Source of the DNA: Vandiemenella viatica
Lineage: Eukaryota; Arthropoda; Insecta; Orthoptera; Morabidae
Direction: 5' to 3'
DNA: 64,000 nucleotides
NCBI GenBank assembly: GCA_031002005.1
Contig: JARYHS010009186.1
Location: forward strand, 258,135,199 to 258,199,198
Shown here: positions 1 to 12,195 of the stretch, piece after piece
How the letters are laid out: each line of letters begins with the position of its first letter
Position numbering within the stretch: the stretch's first letter is position 1
Made by a program: the position numbers and the translations under genes
The notes under the pieces: model-generated
The model's database searches: none
What the model was told of the DNA's origin: nothing
What the model saw: the letters and a program-made list of their open reading frames with translations, nothing else

Positions 1-1420
1 CCGCCTTCCCGCTATCGCAGATTACCACACATAATGCTCCAGGAGAAAAGACGCCGTGAGGTTGCGGAATGACCTTTTATAGAAACCTCCCAAACCAATG
101 ACGTAAGCAACTGTACAACACCTTTCTGCTGCCGCCTAACAAAAAGTGTGTATATTTCACTAAACGATCTAGATTATAAAAAATGTTCAAACTTTGACAG
201 TGTGTAGACTTATCTGCAAGATGCCCAAAGGATGTTTAGTGAGAAATTTTGAATGATTAGTTTTAATTTGCGTAGTGATACCAGGTCTTTTAGCAAGTGG
301 GTATTTACCCAAATGTTTGAATTTATTCAATTTTTTCGAAGTTCTGCTGAATTGCAAGTTACCTAGATAAAATTAGTGTCAACATGTTCTCCAAAAATTC
401 CTGAGTTTAATGGTGTAAATTATACCGAGATTGGTGTCGGGATAATGAAATTACAGCTTAGACAAGATCTGGTAAATTAACTGTTTAGAAGTCATATGGT
501 TTTTCGTTAATAACTCTTAAAGTATTATTAATATCAAAAAGGTAAAATTATTGGAGTTTTCTTTGGATTTAATTACGTGTTTTAAAAGTTATTTTATCTC
601 TGAAAGTGGTTGGGTTTAGTTGTAAATAATTCTTAAGTGAGACACGTGTGTTCCGTAATGAAATAATCTTTAAAATGTTTATAAAATCTGTTTACCTGAA
701 TGGAATGGTCTGAAATTTGGATATGTTAAATTACATTTTTAGTTCTTTCAGGAAATCTACTATTTAGATCGAGAAATTACTAGGAATGTGATAAAAAATG
801 TTAAAAGTGAAGTGCATTTATCGAAGTGTTTAAAAAATTTATTTAAGTTATTTAAAAGGTCAGAAACTACAGAATTTTAGTGAATTTCGCTTTCTTTTGA
901 ATTATTTTAAAATTACTGTATTTCACTTAAAAATGTTCAGAAATAGTGAAATGGTCACGTAACAAAAATCTATTATTTGCAAATGGTACAATAATGGATT
1001 ATCCTATTCCAGGTTGGTTTAAAAGTTTCTTTATTATTACAAAAAGTTTATTTAAATAAGAAAAGAAAGGGAAATTAACCCACCACATACCAAAGTGGAC
1101 GGATGCGATGAGAGAACACTAATGCTGACAAACAAACAACACAATATTTCGGCATTTGCCTTGCTCACAAATAGAAAAAACGGGCCATTAGGCTCGGAAC
1201 GTGTGTGCACACCGAACGTTACCCAATGACTAACCGTGTTGTGGTGAAGGGGGGGGGGGGAACGGATAAGGAGTAGACTATCGATATCGGTATACAATGT
1301 CTGAGATAATATATTTAATATTTTGGCAGGCGATGGTAAAATGAGCAAATGTAGTAATGGTACGGTATAAACATAGCAGGGGGAAAAAAAAAAAAAAATT
1401 AGTGATGGGTTAATTGGAAT
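1..1420. other. Intron sequence, no gene recognised
   Basis: AT-rich sequence with no recognisable exon or domain on either strand. A run of G (about 1246-1260) and a run of A (about 1384-1398) are the only simple repeats. It is probably part of the intron after exon D1. Confidence 0.4.
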
Positions 1421-1712
1421 TTAACGGTGGTTAAGTCCAGGTGGGTGTCTTGTATCCAGGATATTCTGGTACGCTAGTTCCCTTCTCCGGAGTTCTGCTG
1501 CAGTGGTGCTGTCAGGGAAAACTCTGACTGCTCTCACAGTGAAACAGTCGTTGAGGTTGTTGGAATCATGGCTATTGGCATGTTCTGGTACTGGAAGGTA
1601 CAGGTTACGAGTATGGACTGTTTGTCTGTGGCCATTCATTCTAACAGAGAGTTGCTGTGTGGTGAGGCCTATGTAAGAACTGGTGCAAAAGCGGCAAGTT
1701 AGTTGGTATATC
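1421..1712 (-). mobile_element. Penelope-like retroelement fragment (GIY-YIG end)
   Basis: On the minus strand, from about 1712 down to 1421, the translation contains LTCRFCTSSYIGLTTQQLS followed by RMNGHRQT. This resembles the GIY-YIG endonuclease domain found at the C-terminus of Penelope-like elements (a cysteine-rich lead, YIG, then R...H). The frame ends at a stop near 1421. Only this C-terminal part is visible; the reverse transcriptase is missing, and short AATGATTTTATT repeats follow at 1717-1756. It is a dead fragment within the intron after D1. Confidence 0.6.
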
Positions 1713-2704
1713 AGATGAAGTTTATTTAATGATTTTATTAAATGATTTTATTAAATGCTGTGGGTATTTAATGCTTTTAAAATGATTTATTTACTAAATT
1801 AGGTTGTGGTATTAGCTGCTTTATGAAACATTTCATGTCATAACGTGTGTATGCAATGAAAACTATATGTTTAAATGAAAGCTTTCTCCCTCCTTATACT
1901 TGAGGCTAAGAAACTAGAATTTACCAAAATTCTTAGGTGCTTACAACTAATGCTCAAACAATGAATGTAGCACTCACACACAGCTCCGATTTGGGGGTAT
2001 TCCACTATGTCTCACATTTGGAGAGTGCAATTAATTCAAAACAAAGTACTCTGAACCATAGAAAATGATCTACAAGGAATACAAACATCCAATTTATACT
2101 AAACTTCTGATTTGTGGCAAGTTATTAAGAATCTTAAAAAAAAAAAAAAAAAAAGAAGAAGATTAACAGAAAAGCCTTGCACAATCCTAATCATGTATTA
2201 TGAAATTTTACGTGGTACTGGCAATATCTTAGCCAGCCATCTCTATTTCCTTACCTATCTCATTCTTTTAATTTTCCATAGTGTAAAACCTTGCCACGTT
2301 TTTCCTGCTGACACTGGCTCACCTATAAAATGTTTCCTCTCTCTTTATATGAAGGACCTATACAAATGAGAAGATGCGTGGCGAGAATGGAGGCACCCTC
2401 ATAAACAAATAGAACGGCACTGCAGTCCCAATTGTCGCAGTGCGCACATAGGATAAGATGAAGGCAGCGAATGCTGTAGAGATCACCTTTCCACAACACC
2501 ATTGGGCATCAAACGCACATACATTATATTTCAGCGATACGCTGTAAAACCTTTGTTTGCACATTTCTCTAAATGTTATGTCTGAACTTTAACAGTAAAA
2601 AAAGACACTAGCTTGATTCAAAATTGTGCAGCTCTGCACAGTACTTCCTAACTGTATCGAAACACTCGACTTATCGTGATGCGACACTCTTAGTCTGTAC
2701 TGAC

Positions 2705-2867
2705 AAGAAAGTGTGTGGCCGGCACGAGGCCGGCAGGGAGAAACGAAGCTCAGTGCGGCAGACGGTGACAGCAGGCTGCACGTGCATATCAAGTGGGTGT
2801 GCAACATGCACACCCATGGCGCAAGTCCCCTCTGCACAATTCCCGCCTGTTTTTGGAAAGTCGGTTC
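2705..2867 (-). CDS. Serine-protease-homologue module D, exon 1 (His57 region, His replaced)
   Basis: The exon encodes 54 residues plus one base, starting EPTFQKQAGIVQRG. CTCSLLSPSAALSFVSPC aligns with B1 and C1, again with Pro for His57. The acceptor is CTGTTGCAG and the donor T/GTCAGT, phase 1. This is the first exon of a further module whose remaining exons would lie on the minus strand below position 1; nothing resembling exon 2 is visible between 1 and 2700. It shows that the array has at least four modules. Confidence 0.84.
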
Positions 2868-4179
2868 CTGCAACAGAAAAACCGCTGCAGTTGTTTAGAG
2901 TGTCTAAAAAAGAAATTAATCTTAAAATTTCCAGTTAAAATAAATGGAAGAACTGTTGCAATATTTCAATAATTATGGAGAAAAATTATTCATTATCTAT
3001 ACTCCATAAGGTTAGCTCATTTGATTACACAAAGCAAAATAGTAACAATGTTAAGGAAGACTGCCATACAATATGTGTCAAGTCACATCTGAGTAATCCA
3101 CTTCTATTATTCTCAGAGACTAAGAGAGGTAAATATTGTGAGTTACTGTGTTCGTATAGTTTTTGTTTACTTTAATGCACTGTTGTATCATATGGCAAAC
3201 TTACAACTTAATTGTGGTTTGAAGATAAGTCCTGCATGTTATATGCTGAATATGTGTGAACTAGCTAGCCGTTGGACTCACCCATTTAACGATCGGTTTT
3301 CCATTGCTTCAGAATGTATCACAGCTTACACATTCTGTCAATGCTGATTCACGCATAAAATCAAGTTGAGTCAGGGCTAAGATAAAAAAGAAGTCAAGTC
3401 AGGACAATGATCAAAAACACTACAAATGCAATCTCGCTGCATGGTTTGATCAAGTCAGGGGAAGACAGGTCGACCTGAAGATGGTACCGCAACCAATCGA
3501 CAACGGTCAAAGATTGGAGCACTTCTGATTTGATTTGGCCAGACTGCTAGTGAAATCACTCGGGAGTCAAGTCAAATCACCAAGACGATGAACACCTCAT
3601 AGAGCTTGTTCAGCATTTCAGTGAACTCTTGTACTCATTAAAAATATTCTGATTCATCTCACAAAATTATAAATGGATTAAAGTCATAAATAAAGTACTC
3701 AAATGAAGAAAGAAAGTACTTTATTATGCTACAAGGGTTATAAAACTGCACAATGTTCTACTAGCTTACAAGTGGGTCTGGATGAGTAATACACCTGTTG
3801 CCAGTAGTTCTTCCAGAGGCTTGCATCAGCAGTTACCACAGGAGAAAATGGGTCAAACCAAGAAAAATCACTGACAAGAATAAATTGCAGGGATATGAAA
3901 TTAAATTATGACCCTTATATCCTCTGACAAAATTAAACTCCACATTTGGTATTATTAAATATTTTGTTTTTGATTTATAGACGGTCATGTCGTGAAGATC
4001 TGAAAGGTGTATAATGTCAACTAGCAGTCAACTTTATGGACTCTCTGCTTACAACCAAAAAAAGCTGTGGTTTGGTTTGCCTTAACTAACTACATAGCAG
4101 TTGTTGAGTGATGTATCCATTAATACATTTTTGCAGTGCTGAAGTTTACAGAGCATCCATGGTTGGATTGTAGTCTAGT
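2868..4179. other. Intron between C5 and D1, no gene recognised
   Basis: No exon-like block or transposon protein is recognisable. The part at 3360-3640 is less AT-rich and has repeated GTCAAGTCAGG-like words, possibly a non-coding repeat, but I cannot assign it. Confidence 0.35.
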
Positions 4180-5220
4180 TTTGGCAAAAATCTTTTTTTT
4201 TTTATGTAAATTTTGTTTGGTGCTATTGCACCTTGGAATTAACTGGATAAATTATGCCACATTGTTTCTCCTTCTTCTTGGATGAATATTGCCACAGTTG
4301 TTTTGATTTCATTAGCAGAATTTAAAGGAAGTCCATTGCGTTGAGTAATGGGTATGTTATACTTCTACTAGCTGCAGACTTTGCCAGCTGGTCTGCTTTC
4401 TGATTTCCATTAATTCCCATGTGTGTTTTGACCACGTAAATACCGTCTGTTTACCCATTTCTTCTAACCTGTAACAATCTTGAGGATCCTGTATATCAGA
4501 TGGCACCTCTGTGCATTGCTGTTGGGGTGACGGAGGGACTTAGAAGTGCTTCTAGAGTTGGACAATGCAGCCATTTCAGCAGTGAAGATTGAAGCTGGGA
4601 CCCTGTGTTTTGAGAGAAGGCACTTTAACCACTCACAGACCAGTCCACTCGATGTTAGTGTAGAATGTAGATGGTCGTAATGTAATGCTTTGCAATTAAA
4701 TGGGAATCGATGTCGGTAGTAAGCCTCACTGGTTGGTCAGCGTTCAGCGTCTGAATGCCCATTAATAATAAGGAAGGAGGTAATTGTTTTCGATGAACTG
4801 TTATTCTATTCTGTTTTACCATCCTCTCTACTATTTTGAACAGAGGTGGCAATAGCACACTTGTTCTGAAGGCTGAAATCGTTGAAGGATTTTTCCAGGC
4901 TTTGGGATCAAAATTATTCTTATAGTTTTTAATCCCATGATTGGAAGTCTTTTATTCCATGTATTTTGGAAGTATGGACGTTTGATCAATCCATAATGCA
5001 CATTGTGCGTACCTGGAGCAGTATTCCTGTTTTTCTTGGATCTTATCTCATATTCCTCCATAGTATTGAAATAGGGTCATTGGAGTCGTCAATGTGTATT
5101 AAGTTGAAGACTGAATTGACAGAAGGATGCTTCAGCGTTTGTTTCATTATATTCGCTGATATATAAGCTGGTATTGTATGAGCTGTATTGGTTCCAAGTT
5201 TGTAGTTTTTTCTGTTTACC
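4180..5220 (-). mobile_element. Degenerate I/R1-type LINE fragment with RT and RNase H remnants
   Basis: Reading the minus strand: near 5000 the translation has NRNTAPGTHNVHYGLIK, which matches the start of a LINE reverse transcriptase (N.APG.D.I...LIK). Then LIPKPGK and SKIVERMVKQNRI follow in shifted frames. Further on, near 4440-4340, VVKTHMGINGNQKADQLAK matches the RNase H block of I/R1-type LINEs (VK.H.GI.GNE.AD.LAK). Frames are broken many times and the palm motif is not visible, so this is a non-functional relic. It abuts another LINE fragment at about 5220. Confidence 0.6.
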
Positions 5221-5412
5221 ATATATCAGTAAGTGACATGTTTCTGTTCTTATTCTTCTTCTTAAGTCACCTTCTCCTATTGGAGGTTGGCGGTCTGTGC
5301 ATGAAACTGCAGCATGGAAAACCTCTTCTGACATGCAATTGAACCATCTCTGAATGTCCTTCAGCCACGAATTCCTTCTCCTCCCAACAGATCTTTTCCC
5401 TTCAATGCAAAA
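5221..5412 (-). mobile_element. 3' fragment of another LINE (C-terminal region)
   Basis: The minus strand encodes IEGKRSVGRRRNSWLKDIQ and then an extension to a stop. The pattern G.R..GRRR.SWL.DI is the C-terminal tail of RTE-related LINE proteins. It is different from the RTE family at 16.6-19.6 kb. Upstream it stops abruptly where a plus-strand LINE starts at about 5413. Confidence 0.5.
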
Positions 5413-6945
5413 TCATTCTAGACCTCTTCTCAGATCACCATCTTGAACAGCTCGTAACTGAACCAACGCGATGCCTCAATGGTAACGAAAATATTTTAGA
5501 TATAGTTGTTACAAATAGGTCCGAACTATTCACGGATATTTCTACCACCGCAGGAATAAGTGATCACAAAGCTGTAATTGCTACAGTAAAACTAACAACC
5601 ACGCGCAGAAAGAGAAAAGAGAGGACCGTTTACAGATTCGAAAAGGCTTCAAAAGAGTGTTTTAGAGGGTATTTGAGGCATAATTACCACACCTTCTCAG
5701 TAGCAGGAGGCACCGTTGAAGAGAGGTGGCATTGATTCCTACATATACTCGGGGAAGGTATTAACTTGCATATACCGAAATGGACAATCAGGGAAGAGAA
5801 CGATCCCCCGTGGTACACATGGGAGGTTAAAAGGTTCCTCAAGAAGCAAAGGAAGATACATGCACCATCAAAAAGGACGATGCATCGGACTGATTTAGAT
5901 AAGTTAGAGGAGATAAGGGGACGTGTTAAGAATGCGATGCATGAGGCATTTAATAACTTCAGTGAAAATTCTCTCTCTAAGAGCCTCACAGAAAACCCTA
6001 AGAAATTTTGGTCGTATGTAAAAAAAAGTTAGTTGTAGTGGGAACAATAAGCCAGTTATAATTAAAGACGGACGGGAGGTTGAAGACAGCCGCGGCAAGG
6101 CTCCCTTATTTAACACCGAATTCAAAAATTCATTCACGCAAGAAAACATGGAAAACATACCCACTTTGCCACATCGTGTGGAATTAGAGATGGATCCGAT
6201 AGAAATTGATAGCGTAGGAATTGTAAAGCAATTAAAACTCCTGAAGTGGGGTAAAGTGCCGGGTCCCGATGGTATACCGGTAAGAGTATTTTCTGAATAC
6301 GCGGAGGATATTGAACCATTTCTGTCAGATATATTCCGTAAATCACTAGAAGAGAGAAAAGTACCTTCTAGCTGGAAAATAGCCCAGGTAATTCCCGTTT
6401 TTAAGAAAGGAGATCGGAGTGATCCTAGGAATTATCGACCCATATCTCTAACATTGGTCTGCAGCAGAATTCTGGAACATGTCATATGCTCGAACATAAT
6501 GAAGTTTCTAGATGAGAACGAGTTACTTACACCATGTCAACACGGATTTCGGAAGAAGAGATCGTGTGAAACACAATTGGCCCTATTTTCCCACGACATA
6601 ATGAAAGTTATCGATGCAGGTTCGCAAGTTGATGCAGTTTTTTTGGATTTTCAGAAAGCTTTTAATTCTGTGCCACACAACCGACTTTTAGCGAAGATTC
6701 GAGCTTACGGTATTTTGGCTCAGATTTGCGAGTGGATACGTGATTTTCTAACTGGTCGATCACAATATGTCGTTGTTGACGGGGAAGCCTCTTCTAAGAT
6801 AAATGTTACTTCGGGCGTTCCTCAAGGAAGTGTAATAGGTCCACTTCTTTTCTTAATATTTATAAATGATCTAGGTGAAAACGTCAAATGCTGGTAGTGA
6901 TTGTTTGCCGACGATGCGGTTATCTATAGGGAAATAAGGTGATTC
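5413..6945 (+). mobile_element. CR1/Jockey-type LINE, truncated, with endonuclease tail and reverse transcriptase
   Basis: From about 5434, EQLVTEPTRCLNGNENILD and ISDHKAVIA are the C-terminal part of the apurinic-type endonuclease. The longest open stretch (6148-6897) is a reverse transcriptase: [51 protein letters not shown] and [14 protein letters not shown]. Two stop codons (TAG TGA) follow VKCW, immediately before LFADDAVIY, the catalytic palm motif. Earlier stops and frameshifts interrupt the linker near 5730 and 6030. It is 5'-truncated and its 3' end is lost after the palm motif, so it is inactive. Confidence 0.8.
6148..6897 (+). pseudogene. LINE reverse transcriptase, terminated just before the FADD motif
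   Basis: This open stretch of 249 codons covers the fingers and first palm motifs of a LINE reverse transcriptase. It contains the first catalytic Asp ([10 protein letters not shown]) and the [13 protein letters not shown] block. It ends with TAG then TGA four codons before FADD, so the two catalytic Asp residues of the palm are not translated. Upstream codons continue the same frame only in part. Read as a decayed fragment of the element at 5413-6945. Confidence 0.75.
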
Positions 6946-8086
6946 ATGTGACGGGTTGGGATGTGACCACATCTTTCCCCCTGCCATATGTCTCGCTCCA
7001 CATGACTAAGACTAAAGTCGAAATATTGTGCAATTCGTTTTTGTGTTTTTACGTGTCTCGCCCTACTGCCTTCATCTGTGGTAAGTGACGGGTAACTGTT
7101 TATTTTCCCTATCCTATCTTATTTTCAGTGCCTCGTGACAGTTTCTTTGTTTCCTTTATCTAATTTTCATTTATGCAACACAAACATTCAACCATTACAA
7201 AGATTCTCTCACATTTCTTGCAGCCATTTTATTGTTCATATACTTTCTAATCCTGTTTCTCTTCTTCATCTTTAACATTTTCATGGATTCTCCTATCATG
7301 TAATAGTTACACATTTTCCTTTCAGTTTCATGGTCTCAACCTATTTAATTCCTTTCTTACAATAGCTTTAAGTCTCCTAAATGTATTCTATTCGTCATCA
7401 GGTCAATTTCTTCAATAACTTCTCTCGGCAAGGTAGGGAAAAATTTGCTAGCCTTAGGCATTAAGAATTCTTACACAACCATTTACTGTGCCCAAGAATT
7501 TATTTCTAATCTGATTTTTTGTTTGGTAGTTTCCTCACTTCTAGTCAGTCTTAATGTATTCGATTTTAGTGAGCATTTCATTTTATCATACTGCAATCAC
7601 TCTGTATATGCTTCCGAGAATGCTAAATTGTTGATAAACTGGGTTTTGAGCATGTGTTTAGCAATGAAATCATCTGGCTCTGGAATCAACCATGCGTGCT
7701 AGTTCTTATTGATAGTTGTATCAAATTCAACCTTGTGTCACATTTAAGTTAAAAAAAAAAAAAGTAAATAGTTTGAACCTTTGACACTGAGGTTTACCAT
7801 AATAAAGCACTAAGGTAAGCTAATTGGTGAGACCTATATGATCACTATGCTTACACATTTAGTACAGTGGATAGTTTGGTCAAATTGGTATGCAGGAGGT
7901 TACAACAGTCCCAGATTGAAATACAAAACATCACATGCATCTACAGTCAGATTGGAACTTAAACAGTTCCCTGTTAGGTTAAATCAAATTTACTACCACT
8001 GGTAGTCCATGTTTTCATTCACTTTTAAACACACTTAATAAAACTAATAATAATAAATTTAGTGCTAACTAAGAGTGGTTACTCAC
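6946..8086. other. Intron, no gene; 3' part shared with module A flank
   Basis: No coding region recognised. An A-run lies at about 7751. The stretch 7860-7930 resembles 61850-61890 (both carry close matches to ACAACAGT..CAGATTGAAAT at a similar distance from exon 5), evidence that this intron is homologous between modules A and C. Confidence 0.45.
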
Positions 8087-8138
8087 TAGACTTTGCGTTA
8101 CATCAGGAAAGTCAGCCACATTCTTCTTGATCCAATTG
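8087..8138 (-). CDS. Serine-protease-homologue module C, exon 5 (C-terminal helix, reads on)
   Basis: The exon completes Arg and encodes NWIKKNVADFPDVTQSL, the closing helix of the S1 domain. The acceptor is GTTGCAG and the donor CTA/GTGAGT, phase 0, with no stop. It is separated from C4 by the shortest intron of the array (462 bp). The equivalent intron in B is 5,261 bp but shares sequence with this one near exon 4 (8345-8530 against 45665-45860), so the length difference comes from later insertions. The next exon found downstream is D1 at 2867. Confidence 0.83.
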
Positions 8139-8600
8139 CTGCAACAAATAGAGAATGCATTAGTAAAGTCACAGCACATAGAACATTTTAAAATGATTAG
8201 TAACTTCTTGTACAGATGCTGAAGGAGTTGGTTCAATATGCTGTTTCCGTTGGTTCTTTCAGTATTCAATTTCAGGGTATTTAATACCTTGAAAGCACTC
8301 GTGAATACACTAAGCCTTAGAAGGCCACTTGTTGTAATCAAATTAAATTAGTCTTTCGCTATCTGTTGGTTGGAATTGTATCAAGTGGTATGCTTCACAC
8401 ATATTTCAACGTTTTTCATTCCATAGTTTATGTGCTATCTCGGTAATAATTATGATGAGACTGTTGGCTGAAGATGCAAAGGTAAGATACATTTTTATCC
8501 AATAGAATTAGCTAGGTGACAGTGATAGTGATTCAGTATATAACACGGAGAATCACAAGTCTATAGCTTAAGTCATTCGTGAAACTGTGATGTTGCTCAC

Positions 8601-8746
8601 CGGAAGTGACCAGTGTGGAGAAACTTGAGGTTGGAAGTACAGCCCTCGCTGTCCTCCCAGGGCATGGCCACACCCAGCAGTCGCTGGACACCGTCGTCAT
8701 CTGCTCTGCAGAACAGTGGACCTCCCTCATCACCAGGACACGCCAC
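8601..8746 (-). CDS. Serine-protease-homologue module C, exon 4 (Ser195 region, Ser replaced by Glu)
   Basis: The exon encodes 48 residues plus two bases (acceptor ATTGAAG, donor CG/GTGAGC). VACPGDEGGPLFC again has Glu for the nucleophile Ser195; residue 189 is Val. GVAMPWEDSEGC is identical to module B, and HTGHFR joins to exon C5. One Asp is inserted relative to B (ADDDGV against EDDGV). The Ser-to-Glu change appears in both complete modules, so it was fixed before they duplicated or has been retained by selection. Confidence 0.88.
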
Positions 8747-9480
8747 CTTCAATATAAATCACACACACAATCGTGACTCACAGTCATTCAGCCCAAAGAT
8801 TTTTGATTTTTTTTTTTTTTGGGAGTGTGCGAGATTTTAACACTTGTATGCAATGTTTGTTCAATTACGATACATGGCGTTCTGGACACTAAACTTTCCA
8901 TAGCAAAGCTCTCACATTGCAAAGACCTTTCTCCCGTAATCATATGCAATAGACTAATTATAACCTATAACCTAATTATAGCCTATGACAGAAATCACTA
9001 TTAAGCTTATCTTAGTTAAATAATATCTCTAAAATAGAATTTTAGTCTCCCTTGATTCTCAGAATAATATTTAATCAAAGATGGACTTTGTACAATTTAA
9101 CATATGAGAAGTGTGAGCTTAATTTTCAACGCAAATCCTCAACAGACTAATCACAACAGTATGCTGCATTAGTTAATAAAACTCCCAGTTCATATTTTCT
9201 TGGATCAAACAAAATGAATACTTTCACACTTTTCTGTGCAAATATTGTGAGTGGGAGCATAATGATTGAATGTAAACTTTTCAGTTGTGTAGCCGTATGG
9301 TGCCATGGAAACAGAGTGCTTCGTCAGCTGGCTCTGCTGTCTGTAACCATCATGCAGATGTTACAAGCCTGCCTGTGACTGCTTAGACTGTCTTAGCAAT
9401 ACCAGGGTTTTTCCATATTACTGTTGTCTGAGTCTTGTTTTCTTTGAACTCCATTTTTGCCTCATTCATAATTTGAATTT
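8747..9480. other. Intron between C3 and C4, conserved between modules
   Basis: No gene. 8747-8840 matches 46030-46110 and 9020-9100 matches 46720-46800 (shared run GATGGACTTTGTAC and neighbours, with one or two mismatches). This shows that the introns, not only the exons, were duplicated. In module B the corresponding intron is interrupted by a LINE fragment. Confidence 0.5.
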
Positions 9481-10745
9481 GTTATCATGCCAGTTAATTC
9501 GTGATGGATTTTTCTATTAAGATGGTGATTAATGGTGACATTGGGTCAGTGACTGTGGCTAACTGTTCACCTTTTGTGTCTCTGCAATGAAAAACGTGGC
9601 AGGGCTTGCTGAGGCGGCCACGCCGTTCTTGGCAGGCGATTGACGCTGGAGTGGATATATGACAAGGTGCAGCGGGTGGCATATGGCTGTTGGGTGCCAT
9701 GCTGGCCTGTCTGTGAGGGTGGGGGACAGCTACTCTCGTTGCTCTCCAACCTGTTTGACACATCATTGCTAAGAGTGAGCACAAGTTTTTGCGTGTGCGC
9801 AAGTTTATGCATGTGCATGAATCACCTTCTATTTTATTCTGTTACCTTTATTTGCATTGTTTGGGTCTGAAGTTTTAATAATGCTCTATGGTGTGGCTTG
9901 TACTGCAATCTACACTGCAACTGCTATTTTCCAAGATAGATCTGCAATCATAGTAGTAATTGTCTCCATTAGAGACTACACCATGCACAGCAGGATTTCA
10001 TTGTCATTTCTTTACCTCTTGTCAAGTTCGTGTCAGGTCGGTTCTCACCTGGTCTATTGCCAGTGTAGTGTTGAGGAGCAGCATAAACAACACAAAAGGC
10101 TGACGAAATTGGAAAAGATTGAGTTAGCTGAGCGTGCTGAGTTCAATAAAATGATTGTGCTGTCCATGGCTTCTTCTTTCTTGGACTTCATCATAAGTGA
10201 TTCGTTGGAAATCCACTTGAATAAAAGCAACACCAACAGGGATGGCGAGCTCACCTGAGTGATGCCTGGATCCAAGTCATTACAGATCTCCAACAAGATC
10301 ATCATGAAAGGGCAGAAATGGAGCAAATGACACCATCCGGACGTCACAATGAGCAACGAATTAAGTTAGCGATTGTAACACATTCGCATTGGATAGTGTC
10401 TATTGACTCGATGAATAATACGGCTGTCCCTGGGTGTAGTACTCTTCACAACCTAAAACTTTCCAAAAAGCTATCAGCCAACCCGCAGTCACCACATCAC
10501 GATATTAGGCCATTTCGAACAATTATCCGCCATTATGTCAGAAATCTGTCGACAGCTATAGTAGGGACAGTGAGACATAGCACTACCCTAAAGAGGTGCA
10601 TATGGGAAGCTGTGCCTAGGCAGCATTCACAGCCACTTATGATGCAGTCACAACGGGCCTGTCAGCATTGCAGACAGCAAGCTCCAAGTACACGGGGAGT
10701 GGACGCTGTTGGGAGACAATTTTCTGCAAGCCTATTCTAAGCTAT
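9481..10745 (+). other. Unassigned region with two overlapping-frame open stretches
   Basis: This is a GC-richer island inside the large C3-C4 intron. An open stretch at 9857-10258 ends with a charged, helix-forming segment (EEQHKQHKRLTKLEKIELAERAEF) in its second half; it is followed in another frame (10318-10740) by a basic, His-rich stretch. Together they could be the remains of a single frame of a mobile element, for example a gag-like or DNA-binding protein with a coiled coil, but no catalytic motif or terminal repeat is visible. I do not recognise it. Confidence 0.3.
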
Positions 10746-12034
10746 TCTATTCTATATAAAAGGAAGTTTGATATGAGGCTAAGCAAGTCTATGCAGTCTT
10801 AGCATGCTACGTGATGGCTAATGGAGACGGCAGTGCCAGCTGTCGAAATATTGGGTTTTCTAAGACACCAAAGAAGGTAACATTGCTCAAATATTATTAA
10901 GATTTATTTCATGATTATTATTTTTAAAAAAATTCTTGACATTTAAATGAAGTTTGTAAATGTTGCAAAAAAAAGGTGCTGTATTCATTTTTGTTATCTC
11001 ACAAGTCCAGTATTTCAAAAAACAACTGATCCATATGATATAATTGAGCAAAAATAAACGATGAAAATAATTTTTTCATGAGACAGGTTGTCATCGATTA
11101 AATGATTGTAATAAATAATATGTACATTAAAGTTTACTTTATGATTGGTTTGCAGCCCTGTATCGCAACATATACTATCTACTATATAATTTCCTAAGCT
11201 CACTCATCACTCACCTCGATAACTATTGGCTGGAGATCGTCACACACAATTTAACAGTGATCAGAGACATCACTAGAAGAAATTCAAGGTTATGTCCACA
11301 ATTTAATACCTAAGCAATTTCCACATCACATATCTCAGTAGAGCCTTCTTTCATAGTGTCTACATTGGTGATATACATTGAGAGAATTGTCAAGAGAGAT
11401 AGACTTTTGGAGATTGTCAGAGGGTTTTTACTATTCGGTCCCCTTCCCTGACCCATCTGGGTGGACAGGGGGACAAAGCTGAGAGGGGGATGAAGCTGAG
11501 AGGTGCATGGGACTCCATTACTCATGTAATGGTTGAGGTAATTAATTTTATGAGCTTGCAGTTGTTCTGGCACTTTGATACTTGGTCAATTGCTGATCGG
11601 TGTTTTATTTCTGACATTTCTGACCCTCGACTGTTGCTTAAATATTTTATGTTCACCCACCCTGAATACCGACTTAAATAATATGTGATTCTTCAGTGAG
11701 TTATACACCAGTACCACCACAAACTGTGGAGAATGGTCATACTTGACACACTGTTCTATGACTGCAACAAATCAATGGAAGGGGATCTAAATCACATCTT
11801 ATTTCAATGCCGCAAATTCCACACATCAACAGAGTTTCCTGTCTTCCTCAGCGAAAAGCACCAGATGTCAACGCATGTTTCTTGTATATTGTATCATAAC
11901 AGCAAAGAACCTTATAAAATGCTGACAGCCATAATTAAAAATAATGGGATGAGGAGTTAAGTACTAAAATTGTGTTTGACAATATGAAAACCTTTGAATC
12001 TTCACAGCACTGTGTTTACCTTTTTAATAATTTA
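10746..12034. other. Intron, no gene; possible LINE tail near 11.7-12.0 kb
   Basis: Mostly AT-rich without coding signal. At about 11781-11960 the plus strand reads GDLNHILFQCRKF, which resembles the zinc-knuckle tail of I/R1-type LINEs (E...H.L..C..), but it is too short and degenerate to assign. Confidence 0.3.
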
Positions 12035-12195
12035 TTTATTTATTTATTTATTTTCAAATAGCCTACGGCTAATATATATACATACAATTACAATTCATAC
12101 ATCATATTAAACATAAAACAGAAAAAAAAACAAATATAAACAGACTGTTATTTTCAATGAACTCCTTCATGAGAAAATATCACAATCTCTTTCCT

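Noticed and set aside
2624..2938. Plus-strand open frames over exon D1, and similar ones at 32455-32700 and 58911-59234
   Set aside because: They are mirror images of protease-module exon 1. The minus-strand reading has splice sites, matching phases and S1 motifs.
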